DNA of 9,003 bases from Oscillospiraceae bacterium UBA6370 (GTDB lineage Bacteria; Bacillota; Clostridia; Oscillospirales; Oscillospiraceae): positions 1-9,003 of the forward strand of contig DJRC01000086.1 in assembly GCA_002437735.1 (NCBI GenBank). The letters run 5' to 3'. Under the pieces are notes generated by a model that saw only the letters and a list, made by a program, of their open reading frames with translations, did no database searches and was not told the origin of the DNA. A program made the position numbers and the translations under genes. Below are positions 1 to 6,187 of this stretch, in pieces. Each line of letters opens with the position of its first letter. The stretch's first letter is position 1.

Positions 1-187
1 GCACCACGGCGATCCCGGAGGAATCCATGAAGGACACCCCCGAAAGGTCCATCGTCAGCGACAGTGGCAGCGCCGCGTCGAGCGCGTGGTCAATCTGCTG
101 CATCGCGCCGTGCGCGCCGTGGTGATCCAGCTCTCCGCTGATCGCAAGCGTCATCTCTCTTCCGTTTGTTCTTGTCAGAACCTCCAT
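1..187 (-). CDS. spoIIAA: Anti-sigma-F factor antagonist SpoIIAA (STAS domain), N-terminal 62 residues only
   Basis: Partial gene: it starts at ATG 187-185 and runs off the left edge after 62 codons; the family is usually about 110 residues. The STAS-domain signatures of SpoIIAA are visible: GELDHH at residues 18-23 and FMDSSG at 53-58. In Bacillus subtilis the first serine of DSSG (Ser58) is phosphorylated by the anti-sigma factor SpoIIAB; here it is Ser56. In the family, dephosphorylated SpoIIAA binds SpoIIAB and releases sigma-F in the forespore. The start is set by AGGAGG (plus-strand 195-200) 7 bases upstream. By family convention spoIIAB and sigF should follow beyond the window. The GELDHH plus DSSG pair argues for SpoIIAA rather than a general RsbV-type antagonist, though RsbV cannot be fully excluded from a fragment. 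Confidence 0.88.
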   Translation of the reverse strand, partial: MEVLTRTNGREMTLAISGELDHHGAHGAMQQIDHALDAALPLSLTMDLSGVSFMDSSGIAVV

Positions 188-230
188 GTCCCGACCTCCT
201 CTTGCTCGTTCTGCACCTCTGTGCGCTTTC

Positions 231-264
231 AGTATAGCCTGTCCGCGGCCGTTTTTTTGTCGAA
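231..264 (-). promoter_or_regulatory. Probable Spo0A-dependent promoter of spoIIAA
   Basis: Reading on the minus strand, TTCGACA (264-258) is an exact complement of the Spo0A box TGTCGAA. It is followed after 21 bp by TATACT (236-231), a good sigma-A -10. No TTGACA lies at normal spacing, so the box occupies the -35 region. The predicted start near 224 gives a leader of about 37 bases before the spoIIAA ATG. Bacillus subtilis spoIIG and spoIIE promoters also have 21-22 bp spacing with Spo0A boxes overlapping the -35. I found no convincing sigma-H promoter here, although sigma-H drives spoIIA in B. subtilis. A-rich runs (minus strand of 252-258, 285-289, 302-309) lie around and upstream of the box. 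Confidence 0.55.
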
Positions 265-311
265 AGAATGTGCCATTCCGTTTCTTTTTGCCTGTTCTGT
301 CTTTTTTTTGC

Positions 312-341
312 TTGCTCTTTTCCCATCGGACATTGTAAAAT
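312..341 (+). promoter_or_regulatory. Candidate sigma-A promoter of the NimA-like gene
   Basis: TTGCTC at 312-317 and TAAAAT at 336-341 are separated by 18 bp. The -10 matches five of six consensus bases and the -35 three of six. A start near 348 would place the downstream dyad (351-376) at the very beginning of the transcript. The assignment rests on spacing and AT content only. Confidence 0.35.
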
Positions 342-350
342 GCTGCTATC

Positions 351-376
351 ATATCAAGGGCCGAACGGCCCGATAT
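351..376 (+). promoter_or_regulatory. Inverted repeat (operator or 5'-UTR hairpin) ahead of the NimA-like gene
   Basis: The arms are ATATC (351-355) and GGGCCG (358-363) against CGGCCC (366-371) and GATAT (372-376), with only AA at the centre and a two-base AA mismatch on the left side. The dyad ends one base before the ribosome binding site (AAGGAGG, 377-383). As DNA it is a near-palindromic operator of 26 bp just downstream of the candidate promoter. As RNA it would fold as a GGGCC stem with a GAAC loop next to the ribosome binding site. No T-run follows, so it is not an intrinsic terminator. Confidence 0.5.
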
Positions 377-390
377 AAGGAGGCAGTGCC

Positions 391-861
391 ATGCGCAGAA
401 ACGACCGTGAGATCACCGACAGCCGGGAGATCCTCTCCATTGTCAACGAATGTAAAGTTATTCGCCTTGCCATGCTTGATGAGCAGGGACTCCCCTATAT
501 TATCCCGCTCAATTTCGGCTACCGCTTTGCGGACGGCCTTTTTACCTTCTACTGCCATAGCGCCAAGGAAGGCCGCAAGCTTGAGCTGCTGCGCCGCGAT
601 CCGCGCATATCCTTTGAAATGGACTGTCGCGGCGAGCTGCAGTCCGCTGATCACGCCTGCGGCTACGGCTACTACTATGCCTCCGTCATCGGCAGCGGCA
701 CGGCAGAATTCATTGAGGGGGCGGAAAAGCTCGAAGCGCTCTCCGCGCTCATGCGCCACATGGCCGGCCGTGAGGATACCTTTACGGAAGAGCAGGCGCG
801 CGGTGTGGCAGTTCTCGCCATCCGTGTCAAGTCGCTGAGCGCAAAGGCAAAAAAGCATTGA
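391..861 (+). CDS. Pyridoxamine 5'-phosphate oxidase-like flavin-binding protein (NimA-related)
   Basis: This 156-residue protein has the layout of the small FMN-binding split-barrel proteins annotated as pyridoxamine 5'-phosphate oxidase family or 5-nitroimidazole resistance (Nim) proteins. Visible pieces are a first strand pair around residues 24-45 (LAMLDEQGLPYIIPLNFGY), the FYCHSAKEGRK segment at 53-63 that contributes to flavin and phosphate contacts in the family, DPRISFEMD at 70-78, and YASVIGSGTAEFI at 96-108. Length is normal for the family. The start has AAGGAGG at 377-383 with 7-base spacing. It is a single-gene transcript closed by the terminator at 862-889 and convergent with the aldo/keto reductase. 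The substrate is unknown; nitroimidazole reduction is only a family possibility. It lacks any sign of the full-length PdxH enzyme. Confidence 0.85.
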   Translation: MRRNDREITDSREILSIVNECKVIRLAMLDEQGLPYIIPLNFGYRFADGLFTFYCHSAKEGRKLELLRRDPRISFEMDCRGELQSADHACGYGYYYASVIGSGTAEFIEGAEKLEALSALMRHMAGREDTFTEEQARGVAVLAIRVKSLSAKAKKH

Positions 862-889
862 AAAAGCGCAGGGGGCTCCCTGCGCTTTT
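862..889. terminator. Bidirectional intrinsic terminator between NimA-like gene and aldo/keto reductase
   Basis: A perfect 12-bp stem, AAAAGCGCAGGG (862-873) against CCCTGCGCTTTT (878-889), closes a GGCT loop. Because the stem ends in A-run and T-run, it gives a U-tract in both directions (TTTT on plus; TTTTT on minus through 861). It lies directly after the plus-strand stop codon and 33 bases beyond the end of the convergent reductase gene. Confidence 0.9.
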
Positions 890-922
890 CCGATATGATC
901 TTTGTCTTGACGGTACTGTGGT

Positions 923-1945
923 TTACTTCCGGCTCTGCGCCAGAACCTCCCAGTAATCCTTGTAGTTTGCCTGCAACAGCTCCGGCGTGTTGAGGCCGTA
1001 GGGGCACTTTGCCATGCAATGTCCGCAGTGCCTGCACTGCTCGATCCGGTGCATTTTGGCCTGCCAGTCCTCGGTGAGCCACGCCTGTGCCGGCGCGCGG
1101 CGCAGCATCAGCGACATACGCGCGCACTGGTTGATCTCGATGCCCGCGGGGCACGGCATACAGTAGCCGCAGCCGCGGCAGAACTCACCGCAAAGCTCCC
1201 GGCGGTCGCGCTCGATCGTCGCGCGGCGCTCGTCCGTCAGCTCCGCGCCCTCGCGGATGCACTGCAAAAACTGATCCAGCTCGCTCTCCCGCTGCACACC
1301 CCAGATGGGCACCACATTTTCCTGCACCGCCATCCAGGCCGCCGCGGTCAAGCCGTCGCGGAGCAGGCCGCCTGCCATGCCCTTCATCGCGATAAAGCCC
1401 ATGCCGTGTGCGCGGCAGCCCTCGACCAATGCGAGCTCCTGTTCCCCGGCAAGATAGCTGAACGGAAATTGCAGCGAGGCATACAATCCGGAGTCGATGG
1501 CCTCCTGCGCCACCGCAAGGCGATGGTTCGTGATGGAAATGTGGCGGAGCTTCCCCTGCTTCTTTGCCTCGAGCGCCGCGTCGTACAGGCCGTCCTCGCC
1601 GCCCGGCTTTGGGCAGAAGGCCGGATTGTGGAACTGGTAAATGTCGATGTAGTCGGTCTTGAGTGTGCGCAGGCTGGTCTCAAGGTCGCGCCAAAAGCCC
1701 TCGGCGGTCTGCGCGCCGGTCTTGGTCGCCAGCACGATCCGGTCGCGCATCCCGGAAAAGGCCGCGCCGACCTTCTGCTCGCTGTCGGAATACGCGCGGG
1801 CGGTGTCGAAAAAGTTGATGCCGCCGTCGCAGGCCTTGTGCAGCAGCCTCACCGCCTCCGCCTCGCTGATGCGCTGAATGGGCAGGCAGCCGAAGCCGTT
1901 CTTTTCGATCACAAGACCGGTTGAGCCGAATTCGATCCTCTGCAT
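923..1945 (-). CDS. Aldo/keto reductase with C-terminal 4Fe-4S ferredoxin domain
   Basis: The 340-residue protein starts MQRIEFGSTGL at ATG 1945-1943, with AAGGAGGG just upstream; a longer reading frame to 2122 has no family similarity. The TIM-barrel aldo/keto reductase domain covers about residues 1-235 and keeps the catalytic tetrad: Asp47 and Tyr52 (FFDTARAYS), Lys75 (ATKTG) and His106 (YQFHNP). The tail carries two cysteine clusters: Cys256, 259, 262 and 265 (CRGCGYCMPCP) and Cys304, 307, 310 and 314 (CRHCGHCMAKCP), enough for two 4Fe-4S clusters; Cys252 and Cys274 are additional. This two-domain class is common in anaerobic Firmicutes and is expected to be a cytoplasmic NAD(P)H- or ferredoxin-linked oxidoreductase; the substrate cannot be read from sequence. 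It is monocistronic, convergent with the flavin protein and divergent from the 42-residue gene. Confidence 0.93.
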   Translation of the reverse strand: MQRIEFGSTGLVIEKNGFGCLPIQRISEAEAVRLLHKACDGGINFFDTARAYSDSEQKVGAAFSGMRDRIVLATKTGAQTAEGFWRDLETSLRTLKTDYIDIYQFHNPAFCPKPGGEDGLYDAALEAKKQGKLRHISITNHRLAVAQEAIDSGLYASLQFPFSYLAGEQELALVEGCRAHGMGFIAMKGMAGGLLRDGLTAAAWMAVQENVVPIWGVQRESELDQFLQCIREGAELTDERRATIERDRRELCGEFCRGCGYCMPCPAGIEINQCARMSLMLRRAPAQAWLTEDWQAKMHRIEQCRHCGHCMAKCPYGLNTPELLQANYKDYWEVLAQSRK

Positions 1946-1974
1946 AGGTGTCACCCTCCTTTGATAGTAAGGTA

Positions 1975-2003
1975 AGTATAACAAAAGAACAAGGACTTGA
2001 AAA
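1975..2003 (-). promoter_or_regulatory. Candidate sigma-A promoter of the aldo/keto reductase gene
   Basis: On the minus strand TTTTCA (2003-1998) and TATACT (1980-1975) are separated by 17 bp, matching four and five of six consensus bases. The predicted start near 1968 gives a leader of about 23 bases, just long enough for the AAGGAGGG ribosome binding site. The block from about 1961 to 2050 is markedly more AT-rich than its surroundings. Confidence 0.55.
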
Positions 2004-2089
2004 GCCCTCATTTTGCTGTTGACTTTCTTACAGCTCTCTGCTGCCATGAAAGCATCGCAGACAAGCCGGAATTTGAGAGGAGGACTTTT

Positions 2090-2218
2090 ATGGGAGAGCT
2101 CATCTATCAAGCGCTCATGCAATCCGTCGCAAACTTCTTTTTCGTCGTTATGGTCCTTCCCGCAGTCATTATTTTCCTGGGCTATCTGGTCTATATCCTT
2201 GTCATGTGCATCAAGTAG
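2090..2218 (+). CDS. Orphan small single-pass membrane protein, 42 residues
   Basis: I do not recognise this gene. ATG 2090-2092 has an excellent ribosome binding site, AGGAGG at 2078-2083 with 6-base spacing, which favours it over the in-frame ATG at 1997. The peptide begins MGELIYQALM, then has a continuous hydrophobic segment at about residues 14-40 (NFFFVVMVLP through GYLVYILVMC) and ends IK. It would sit in the membrane as one helix with almost no soluble part. Pro24 is inside the helix. A weak possible promoter is TTGACT (2019-2024) with TGCCAT (2042-2047) 17 bp on. It has its own strong terminator at 2251-2288, and its base composition is visibly lower in GC than valS and the reductase. 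Function unknown; a toxin, a regulator of a membrane partner or a stress peptide are all possible, with no evidence for any one. Confidence 0.65.
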   Translation: MGELIYQALMQSVANFFFVVMVLPAVIIFLGYLVYILVMCIK

Positions 2219-2250
2219 ATGAAAAAGAAGTAGTCACGCGCATTCTATGA

Positions 2251-2288
2251 AAACGCCCTGCCGCAGGAGGTCCTGCGGCAGGGCGTTT
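2251..2288. terminator. Long-stem bidirectional terminator between the 42-residue gene and valS
   Basis: A perfect 18-bp inverted repeat runs from 2251-2268 to 2271-2288, with two G bases between the arms. The outer pairs are AAACGCCCTG (2251-2260) and CAGGGCGTTT (2279-2288). The T-run is short on the plus strand (TTTC) and slightly longer on the minus strand (TTTTC). It sits 10 bases past the valS stop codon and 32 bases past the small gene, so it probably ends both convergent transcripts. Confidence 0.85.
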
Positions 2289-2298
2289 CGGATATCGT

Positions 2299-4941
2299 TT
2301 ACTTCTTCATCGCGGCGGCGGAGGTGTCAAGCTTCTCGATGAGAGCGCGGAGCTTCGCCGCGTCCTCGCGAGCGCCGTTGACGACGGCCTCGGGCGCCTT
2401 GGCGATAAAGCCCTGATTCGAGAGCTTGTTCTCAATGCCGGCGAGCTGCTTTTCCGCGTTCGCCTTTTCCTTGGCGATGCGGGCCAGCTCCTTCTCGAAA
2501 TCCACCAGCTCGGCGAGCGGCATCAGCACACGCGCGGCGTGGGTCACGACCTCGATCGAGCCGTCGGGCGCGGGAATGTCCGCGTCGGCAATGGTCACAT
2601 CGCTCGCGGAAGCGAGGCGCTTGAAGAACGGGATGCCGCGCGCAAAGGTGTCCGCGTGCGCGGTGGCGATGGTGTAATGCACCTTCTTCGAGGGCGCGAC
2701 GTTCATCTCATTGCGGCGGGCACGGATGGCGGTGATGGCGTCGATGATAAGCCCCATCGCCTCTTCCTCCTGCAGGAAGCTGAGCTCGGCGCGGTACTCC
2801 GGCCACTTCTGCAGCATGATGAACTCGCCCTTATCCTCTGCCGTATGCGGCAGCGCCTGGTAAATTTCCTCGGTGATGAACGGCATGAACGGATGCAGCA
2901 GCTTGAGCGTTTCGATCAGCACATAGCACAGCACGTTCTGCGCGTTGACCTTCGCCTGCTCATCCTCGCCGGTCAATCTCGCCTTGCACAGCTCAATGAA
3001 CCAGTCGCAGTAGGTGTCCCAAATGAAATCGTAGACCTTCGCGGACGCGACGCCGATCTCAAAGGCGTCCATATTGTCGGTGACTTCCTTCACGAGCGTG
3101 TTGAGCTTGCTCAGCACCCACTTATCCTCCAGCTCCAGCTGCTCGGGCAGCTCGACATGGTCGATGGTGAGGTTCATCATCACGAAGCGGCTGGCGTTCC
3201 AGATCTTATTGGCGAAGTTGCGCATGGCCTCGCACTTCTCAACATAGAAGCGTGCGTCGTTGCCGGGAGAGTTGCCGGTGATGAGGTTGAAGCGCAGCGC
3301 ATCCGCGCCGTACTTCTCCGCCATCTCCAGCGGGTCGATGCCGTTGCCGAGGGACTTGGACATCTTGCGGCCCTTGTCGTCGCGGACGAGGCCGTGGATA
3401 AACACCGTCTTGAACGGCTCCTTCTTCATCTGCTCCATGCCGGAGAAGATCATGCGCGCGACCCAGAAGAAGATGATGTCGTAGCCCGTGACCATGACGG
3501 ACGTGGGATACCAATACTTGAGGTCGGCGGAGTCCAGATCGGGCCAACCAAGCGTGGAGAACGGCCAAAGCGCGGAGGAGAACCATGTGTCGAGCACGTC
3601 CTCCTCGCGGGTGAGGTGCGTGCTGCCGCACTTCTCGCACTTAGTCGGGTCCTCGCGGCTGACATTGATGTAGCCGCAGTCGTCGCAGTACCACGCGGGG
3701 ATCTGATGGCCCCACCAGAGCTGGCGGGAGATGCACCAGTCATGCACATTCTCCATCCAGTTGATATAGGTCTTGGTGAAGCGCTCGGGCACAAACTTGA
3801 TGGTGCCGTCCTGCACGACGCGGATGGCCTCCTTCGCGAGCGGCTCCATCTTGACGAACCACTGCGCGGAGATGAGCGGCTCGACGTCGTTGTGGCAGCG
3901 ATAGCAGGTGCCGACGTTGTGGGAGTAGGGCTCGGTCTTGACGAGGTAGCCCTGCTCCTCAAGGTCCTTGACAATGGCCTTGCGGCACTCGTAGCGGTCC
4001 ATGCCGTTGTAGGGGCCGCCGTTTTCGTTGATGGTACCGTCGTCGGCGATAACGCGGATGACCTCAAGGTTGTGGCGCAGGCCGACCTCGAAGTCGTTCG
4101 GGTCGTGGGCGGGGGTCATCTTGACCGCGCCCGTGCCGAAGCCAATCTCGCAGTACTCATCGCCCACGATGGGAATCTCGCGGTTCATGATCGGCAGGAT
4201 GCACTTCTTGCCGATGAGGTGCTTGAACTTCTCGTCCTCGGGGTTGACCGCGACGCCGGTATCGCCCATCATCGTCTCGGGACGGGTGGTGGCGACGACG
4301 ATATCGCCACTGCCGTCGGCGAGCGGGTAGCGGATATACCAGAGGTGGCCGGGCTTATCGACATACTCGACCTCCGCGTCGGACAGCGCCGTCAGGCAAT
4401 GCGGGCACCAGTTGATGATGCGGCTGCCCTTGTAAATGAGGCCCTTGTCGTACAGCTCGCAGAAGGTCTCGCGCACGGCCCTGGAGCAGCCCTCGTCCAT
4501 CGTGAAGCGGGAGCGGGACCAGTCGCAGCTCGCGCCCATTTTCTTCTGCTGCTCGACGATGCGGTTGCCGTACTTTTCTTTCCATTCCCACACGCGCTGG
4601 AGGAACTTCTCGCGGCCAAGGTCGTAGCGGGTCAGGCCCTCCTTGGTGCGCAGCTCCTCCTCGACCTTGATCTGCGTGGCGATGCCCGCATGATCGGTGC
4701 CGGGGAGCCACAGCGCCTCATAGCCCTGCATCCGCTTAAAGCGGGTCAAGATGTCCTGCAGCGTCGCGTCCATCGCGTGGCCCATGTGCAGCTGGCCGGT
4801 GACGTTCGGCGGCGGCATGACGATGGAAAACGGCTTCTTGTCGGGGTCCGGGGTCGCCTTGAAGCAGTCGTTGTCCATCCACATCCGGTAGATGCGGCCC
4901 TCGACCTGCTGGGGCTCATACACTTTCGGTAGCTCTTTCAT
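2299..4941 (-). CDS. valS: Valyl-tRNA synthetase
   Basis: This class I synthetase charges tRNA-Val and proofreads threonine. Full length, 880 residues, typical for ValRS. The HIGH-type signature is HMGH at residues 52-55, after PPPNVTG (43-49), and the second signature is KMSKS at 526-530. The inserted CP1 editing domain spans roughly 195-345, with TTRPET at 218-223 and AHDPNDF at 278-284. Zinc-type cysteine pairs are at 179/182, 347/350, 419/422 and 435/438. The anticodon-binding helical domain follows at about 600-750, and a charged coiled-coil tail at about 813-872 matches the ValRS C-terminal arm. The start has AGGAG at plus-strand 4949-4953 with 7-base spacing. It is the last gene of the T-box operon, 36 bases after the 211-residue membrane protein, with no separate promoter visible. 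No missing catalytic element was seen. Confidence 0.98.
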   Translation of the reverse strand: MKELPKVYEPQQVEGRIYRMWMDNDCFKATPDPDKKPFSIVMPPPNVTGQLHMGHAMDATLQDILTRFKRMQGYEALWLPGTDHAGIATQIKVEEELRTKEGLTRYDLGREKFLQRVWEWKEKYGNRIVEQQKKMGASCDWSRSRFTMDEGCSRAVRETFCELYDKGLIYKGSRIINWCPHCLTALSDAEVEYVDKPGHLWYIRYPLADGSGDIVVATTRPETMMGDTGVAVNPEDEKFKHLIGKKCILPIMNREIPIVGDEYCEIGFGTGAVKMTPAHDPNDFEVGLRHNLEVIRVIADDGTINENGGPYNGMDRYECRKAIVKDLEEQGYLVKTEPYSHNVGTCYRCHNDVEPLISAQWFVKMEPLAKEAIRVVQDGTIKFVPERFTKTYINWMENVHDWCISRQLWWGHQIPAWYCDDCGYINVSREDPTKCEKCGSTHLTREEDVLDTWFSSALWPFSTLGWPDLDSADLKYWYPTSVMVTGYDIIFFWVARMIFSGMEQMKKEPFKTVFIHGLVRDDKGRKMSKSLGNGIDPLEMAEKYGADALRFNLITGNSPGNDARFYVEKCEAMRNFANKIWNASRFVMMNLTIDHVELPEQLELEDKWVLSKLNTLVKEVTDNMDAFEIGVASAKVYDFIWDTYCDWFIELCKARLTGEDEQAKVNAQNVLCYVLIETLKLLHPFMPFITEEIYQALPHTAEDKGEFIMLQKWPEYRAELSFLQEEEAMGLIIDAITAIRARRNEMNVAPSKKVHYTIATAHADTFARGIPFFKRLASASDVTIADADIPAPDGSIEVVTHAARVLMPLAELVDFEKELARIAKEKANAEKQLAGIENKLSNQGFIAKAPEAVVNGAREDAAKLRALIEKLDTSAAAMKK

Positions 4942-4977
4942 TGGTTTTCTCCTGTCTTTATGGTAAATTTCTGATTT

Positions 4978-5613
4978 TTAATGCTTGAAAAGCTGATACT
5001 TGGCCTTCATAAGCTGCTTTTGGCGGCGCTCGGAGATCTCATAACGCTCGACCGTCTTACTGCCCTTGAGCCAGCGGTCCATGCAATTACGGAATTCGTC
5101 GACCGTGCCCTCGCGGAGCGCGTCCTTGGGCAGCGCAAGGTATTGCCTGGAGCGTCCGCCGCCGCGGCAAAGCTCAAAAATGCGGTCGCTCTCTGTCACA
5201 CGGTTGAGATTCTGGAAGTCCCACTCGCCGGCCTTGCCGTCCTCGTTGTAAATTTCAACGACGGGGCTGTCCTCGGTGATCTCAATGCGCAGTACCTTAT
5301 TTAGGTCGGCGTAGGTCTGATCTCTCCGCCCGCGGTAGAGCAGCTTGAGAAACGCCTTGGGGTTTCCGCTCGTATAGTCCAGATAGCCCTGCTGAAACAG
5401 GATCACGCCAACGACCAGCGCCGCGACCTGCACGGCCTCCGTCATGTCCTTATGCCGGAATACGGCGATCAGGATGCACAACACGACCGTCGCGGCGCAC
5501 AGCGCCGCCGCCGCGATCCACTTGGCCTTGCGGTTGCTGACATGGCGCAGCAGGATCTCCTGCTCCGCGGCGAGGTCGTAGTCGCTCGCCTTGGCTTCAA
5601 ATACGAATTTCAT
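4978..5613 (-). CDS. Two-pass membrane protein with YcxB-like layout, 211 residues
   Basis: An uncharacterised membrane protein. After a soluble N-terminus (MKFVFEAKAS) there are two hydrophobic helices at about residues 32-52 and 60-76, then a cytoplasm-sized C-terminal domain (about 85-183) of alternating strands, ending in a lysine/arginine-rich tail (about 184-211, with SERRQKQLMKAK). The C-terminal pattern, a DG-containing strand, DFQNLNRV at 132-139, YLALPKDAL at 158-166 and DEFRNCM at 172-178, lines up by eye with the neighbouring 174-residue protein, so the two are probably diverged paralogues of the YcxB-like, PH-domain-related type. The start ATG 5613 has AGGAGAG upstream. It lies 32 bases after its paralogue and 36 bases before valS in the same T-box operon. 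Function unknown. Confidence 0.8.
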   Translation of the reverse strand: MKFVFEAKASDYDLAAEQEILLRHVSNRKAKWIAAAALCAATVVLCILIAVFRHKDMTEAVQVAALVVGVILFQQGYLDYTSGNPKAFLKLLYRGRRDQTYADLNKVLRIEITEDSPVVEIYNEDGKAGEWDFQNLNRVTESDRIFELCRGGGRSRQYLALPKDALREGTVDEFRNCMDRWLKGSKTVERYEISERRQKQLMKAKYQLFKH

Positions 5614-5645
5614 CTTCTCTCTCCTGTTATCGTTTTGATTTTCGC

Positions 5646-6170
5646 TCAGATATATTCCACCGTTTTGCCGGTCTTGGCCTCGATGAACGCGCGGAAATCC
5701 GCGCTGTCGCCGACCACAAAGCGATCCTCCGGCAGGATATAGGCGTGCAGCTTGTCCACAAAGAGGAAATAGCGGTCCCGATAGTGATACAAGCGCTCAA
5801 ACGCGTGATACGGCACCGATGCCACAGCCTTGCTGCTGCTCTGCGCCAGCCCCTCGTCGCTGAACTTTATGGTCAAGTTCTCGACCTGAAGCGTCTGTTT
5901 CCTTGTGCCCCATGCGTTGATGCGGTTGTAGAAAGCAGAGACAAGGAGCAGGATCACGCCCAATAAGATCCATACGATGCCATTCAGCGTCATCCCCGGC
6001 AGCGTCAGAACGGCTATGCCGCTCCCTAAAATCCCCAGCCCCAAAACCGTGCAGAAGACGCGCATGATGCGGCTGCGCCACTTGCGCATGATCCTGCTCG
6101 ACAGCTTGCTGAGAGCCAGAATATCTTCCTTCCGGTAACTGTGGTCAAAGCGCAGTACAAAGTAGTCCAT
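5646..6170 (-). CDS. YcxB-like two-pass membrane protein, 174 residues
   Basis: First gene of the T-box operon. It begins MDYFVLRFDHSYRKEDILAL, followed by two transmembrane segments at about residues 37-57 and 62-81 with a short connecting turn, then a C-terminal beta-rich domain. The end of that domain has the features I associate with YcxB-like proteins: VPYHAFERLYHYRDRYFLF at 119-137, AYILPEDRF at 143-151 and DFRAFIEAKTG at 158-168. Family proteins have no established biochemical role. ATG 6170-6168 is preceded by GGGAGG only 4 bases away, downstream of the T-box terminator, so translation depends on readthrough of that terminator. The similar 211-residue gene follows directly. No enzymatic motif is visible. 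Confidence 0.82.
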   Translation of the reverse strand: MDYFVLRFDHSYRKEDILALSKLSSRIMRKWRSRIMRVFCTVLGLGILGSGIAVLTLPGMTLNGIVWILLGVILLLVSAFYNRINAWGTRKQTLQVENLTIKFSDEGLAQSSSKAVASVPYHAFERLYHYRDRYFLFVDKLHAYILPEDRFVVGDSADFRAFIEAKTGKTVEYI

Positions 6171-6187
6171 AAAGCCTCCCTTTCAAA

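Noticed and set aside
1804..1810. Another exact Spo0A heptamer TGTCGAA, inside the aldo/keto reductase gene (and one at 6942-6948 inside sigE)
   Set aside because: Both fall in codons for conserved residues and have no -10 at suitable distance, so they are taken as chance matches.
1019..1924. A 301-codon plus-strand open frame opposite the aldo/keto reductase, and a similar one at 6526-7404 opposite sigE
   Set aside because: Both mirror strong minus-strand genes and lack translation signals or recognisable domains.
2019..2047. TTGACT with TGCCAT at 17 bp as promoter of the 42-residue gene
   Set aside because: The -10 matches only three of six bases, so I mention it under the gene but do not list it as a feature.
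1946..2122. N-terminal extension of the aldo/keto reductase by 59 codons
   Set aside because: The extension crosses the promoter and has no family similarity; the start at 1945 has a strong ribosome binding site and the expected MQRIEFGSTG beginning.
2251..2260. The ten bases AAACGCCCTG are repeated at 6191-6200
   Set aside because: Both copies are arms of intrinsic terminators, where GC-rich stems flanked by A or T runs converge on similar sequence; there is no sign of a mobile repeat.
2539..4932. A 797-codon open frame on the plus strand opposite valS
   Set aside because: It is an antisense shadow of a certain gene in GC-rich DNA; its product is low in complexity and matches no family, and no ribosome binding site precedes it.
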